Assembly (NCBI GenBank): GCA_938074585.1
Contig: CALJEW010000384.1
Span: 1 to 7,080, forward strand
Reading direction: 5' to 3'
Source of the DNA: an uncultured Rhodospirillales bacterium
Lineage (GTDB): Bacteria; Pseudomonadota; Alphaproteobacteria; Rhodospirillales; Casp-alpha2
Length of the DNA stretch: 7,080 nucleotides
Shown here one piece after another: positions 5,641 through 7,080 of the stretch. Position 1 is the first letter of the stretch; each line of letters begins with the position of its first letter. Position numbers and translations under genes: made by a program. A model generated the notes under the pieces. The model searched no databases. It was not told the DNA's origin and worked only from the letters and a program-made list of their open reading frames with translations.

Positions 5641-6260
5641 AAAATATCGACCTGTATCTCGATCTGGACGGCGTAATATTACGCCGCACGGGTCGCACCG
5701 ACTTCAAGGGGCGCAACGAGTTTGTGGTTGCGCCCGGCGCGATGGATTTTCTGTCTTGGGCAGCGGAACACTTCAACTGCTATTGGCTGACCAGCCGCTC
5801 CCACGATGGCGGTTATAGAGGTATTGAGCGAGCCTTCAGGTTCGCAGTGTCCGCGAATAGCCTTCCTGAAGAAATCATGTCCGCTATCCACGCCATCGTT
5901 CCCGCGCCATGGGTAAAATTCAAGATTGAGGGTATTGATCAGTCGCGTAACTTCTATTGGGTGGATGATAATCCCGATGAAGATTCTGTGTCTGCTCTGG
6001 AGGCCGCTGGCAAGTCATCACGACTGATAATAGCATCGGTGGATAAGCGGCCCGATGATCTGACAAGGGTCAGGGAAGTGTTGGAGGCGGCTACCGCCAA
6101 CCAGCGTGATGTGGCTCAGCTACAGACTTTCATGAAGGAGATAAACAGTGGTGAAGAGTTGTCGACTGAGGTTGCCCAGTGGTGGTGGGTTTCGCAAAAC
6201 AAGGCATACAAATCCAAACCCCATGGTTTATTCAGCGACCATATACCTCACTTAGATTGA
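5637..6260 (+). CDS. HAD-superfamily phosphatase-like protein
   Basis: This 207-residue protein has the core motifs of haloacid-dehalogenase-type hydrolases. Motif I is LYLDLDGVI (nucleophile D9, general acid D11). Motif II is WLTSR (T52). A lysine for motif III is probably K94 or K96 in WVKFKIEG, and motif IV is WVDDNPD (D110, D111). No large cap is evident between motifs I and II, so it is a compact phosphatase. The region after residue 155 is a charged extension ending in QWWWVSQNKAYKSKPHGLFS, which I do not recognise. The substrate is unknown. Similar short HAD proteins occur on mobile and phage-related DNA and in nucleic-acid-repair contexts; any such role here is inference. It follows the Trp-rich ORF by ATGA overlap and faces the M20 gene. 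Its GC content and codon choice look higher in G+C than those of the genes at 1.6-4.9 kb. Confidence 0.82.
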   Translation: MKNIDLYLDLDGVILRRTGRTDFKGRNEFVVAPGAMDFLSWAAEHFNCYWLTSRSHDGGYRGIERAFRFAVSANSLPEEIMSAIHAIVPAPWVKFKIEGIDQSRNFYWVDDNPDEDSVSALEAAGKSSRLIIASVDKRPDDLTRVREVLEAATANQRDVAQLQTFMKEINSGEELSTEVAQWWWVSQNKAYKSKPHGLFSDHIPHLD

Positions 6261-6274
6261 GTAGTTAGCTACTC
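6259..6274. terminator. short hairpin between convergent genes
   Basis: GAGTAG, loop TTAG, CTACTC form a perfect 6-bp stem that starts within the HAD stop codon and lies 20 bases from the M20 stop. There is no strong T tract on either side, so if it terminates transcription it does so weakly. The spacer then repeats ACTCG at 6271 and 6281. Confidence 0.3.
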
Positions 6275-6294
6275 GATTATACTCGCTTTAACCC

Positions 6295-7080
6295 TTATGC
6301 TGATAAGAATAATAACGCTGCAAGCGTATGTATTTGCGTCACGGTAACAATTTCACTTAACTCGGTGTATTCGTCGGGGCCCCCTAGATTATGTGGGGTT
6401 AGTCCACAAACGACCGTCGGCATACCAGCTGCGCGATAGAGCCGCGCATCAGATGCACCCACTCTCATATTAAGAGCAGGAGACCGCCCTAAAACTGATT
6501 TACACGCGCTTGAAACGGCCTCGACGATAGGATCAGTAGGAGCGGTCCATGTCGGCTCATAACGGCGAATGATACTAAATGTGATGCCATCCAAGGGCTT
6601 TAACAATCGTTCAATTTCCGCTTCGATCTCTGCAACGCAGCTACCCATAGGCAAACGAATATCTGCATTGAGCTCCGCATAATTTGGAACTAGGTTAGCA
6701 CTGATGCCTCCGGAAATTCGTCCAAAGTTTATCGTTACGCTTTGCATCACACGCGCCTCTCCGTCACCCGCTAAAGGTTCCGAAATGCTCTTAGCGGCTT
6801 CTATGACTGCAGCCACATCGGCTGGTGTTTTGACATGAAAATCGTTCAAGCTATCGAGCGCGTCCATTGCGTTTCTTAATCGATCAATAGCATTAATTCC
6901 TTTATGAACGTGAGCGCCATGGGACGGTTTACCGGTAGCAAAAACATCAATCCAAATCATACCTTTTTCGCCAATACGTGGTACGATTGGTGAACCGACA
7001 TCAGCACAAAGCATGGCATCACCTCTCGCTTCGGGTACATTATCCAAAAGATATTTCGTTCCAAGTGTGCCCATGGACTC
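6295..7080 (-). CDS. M20-family metallopeptidase/deacylase (ArgE/DapE-like), C-terminal part, cut by window edge
   Basis: Relatives hydrolyse N-acyl-amino acids, small peptides or succinyl-diaminopimelate with a two-metal site in the cytoplasm. The visible 261 residues start within the catalytic ESMGTLGTKYLL segment (family: DEExxGxxGTKyL) and run to TAA at 6297-6295. CADVGSP supplies the metal-binding aspartate. ATGKPSHGAHVHKGINAIDR opens the dimerisation domain, including the conserved His of the SHGA element, and GRISGGISANLVPNYAELNA with DIRLP closes it. GASDARLYRAAGMPTVVCGL and TPHNLGGPDEYTEL form the C-terminal metal-site region. Oddly, the usual AHxxDE histidine is Gly here, with a His four residues earlier. 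The N-terminal third with the first His and Asp ligands lies outside the window. The substrate is not assignable; it is convergent with the HAD gene. Confidence 0.93.
   Translation of the reverse strand, partial: ESMGTLGTKYLLDNVPEARGDAMLCADVGSPIVPRIGEKGMIWIDVFATGKPSHGAHVHKGINAIDRLRNAMDALDSLNDFHVKTPADVAAVIEAAKSISEPLAGDGEARVMQSVTINFGRISGGISANLVPNYAELNADIRLPMGSCVAEIEAEIERLLKPLDGITFSIIRRYEPTWTAPTDPIVEAVSSACKSVLGRSPALNMRVGASDARLYRAAGMPTVVCGLTPHNLGGPDEYTELSEIVTVTQIHTLAALLFLSA

Noticed and set aside
5340..7080. An attachment-site repeat of the tRNA-Arg 3' end
   Set aside because: I looked for a second copy of the TTCGAATCTTGTCGGGTGCA end downstream and found none in this window, so integration is only suggested, not shown.
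1..7080. CRISPR array or insertion sequence
   Set aside because: No regularly spaced direct repeats, no transposase-like frame and no terminal inverted repeats flanking a gene were seen.

Overview
The window most resembles the chromosome of an alphaproteobacterium with moderate to low GC. The best clues are the start of a PolA of alphaproteobacterial style, a 58-residue CHCC zinc-finger protein collinear with polA, and a PuuB-like FAD oxidoreductase. The assignment is by recognition only; I could not run a search.

Region 1 (1-1380, minus strand) holds two intact ends around a decaying middle. The 5' end of polA runs off the left edge at 1-191. A small zinc-finger gene lies at 1204-1380. Between them are about 1 kb with no intact gene, but both frames carry recognisable remains: a Sel1-repeat lipoprotein (892-1170) and a SPINDLY/O-GlcNAc-transferase-like glycosyltransferase (286-875). 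Both are broken by stop codons, and the second also by a frameshift and a large internal loss. The polA promoter candidate sits in this debris.

Region 2 (1381-4896) starts with a divergent intergenic stretch that has a TATAAT box overlapped by a long inverted repeat. A tight plus-strand three-gene unit follows: an ABC-transporter ATPase, a lipoprotein of the alpha/beta-hydrolase (lysophospholipase-like) family whose start overlaps the ATPase stop, and an FAD-dependent amine/amino-acid oxidoreductase two bases further on. No permease gene accompanies the ATPase, so its membrane partner must be encoded elsewhere. The coupling to a predicted envelope lipase hints at lipid or envelope work, but this is inference.

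Region 3 (4897-5370) carries a possible two-helix small membrane protein on the minus strand, candidate promoters facing both ways, and a complete tRNA-Arg(CCG) with encoded CCA and an unusual A at position 8. A hairpin follows the tRNA.

Region 4 (5371-6274) lies directly behind the tRNA 3' end and is visibly richer in G+C than the upstream genes. It holds a tryptophan-rich short ORF overlapping by ATGA a HAD-type phosphatase gene with a strong ribosome binding site. It may be a small tRNA-linked acquisition, although no integrase or att repeat is visible. Region 5 (6295-7080) is the C-terminal part of an M20-family metallopeptidase/deacylase on the minus strand, running off the right edge.
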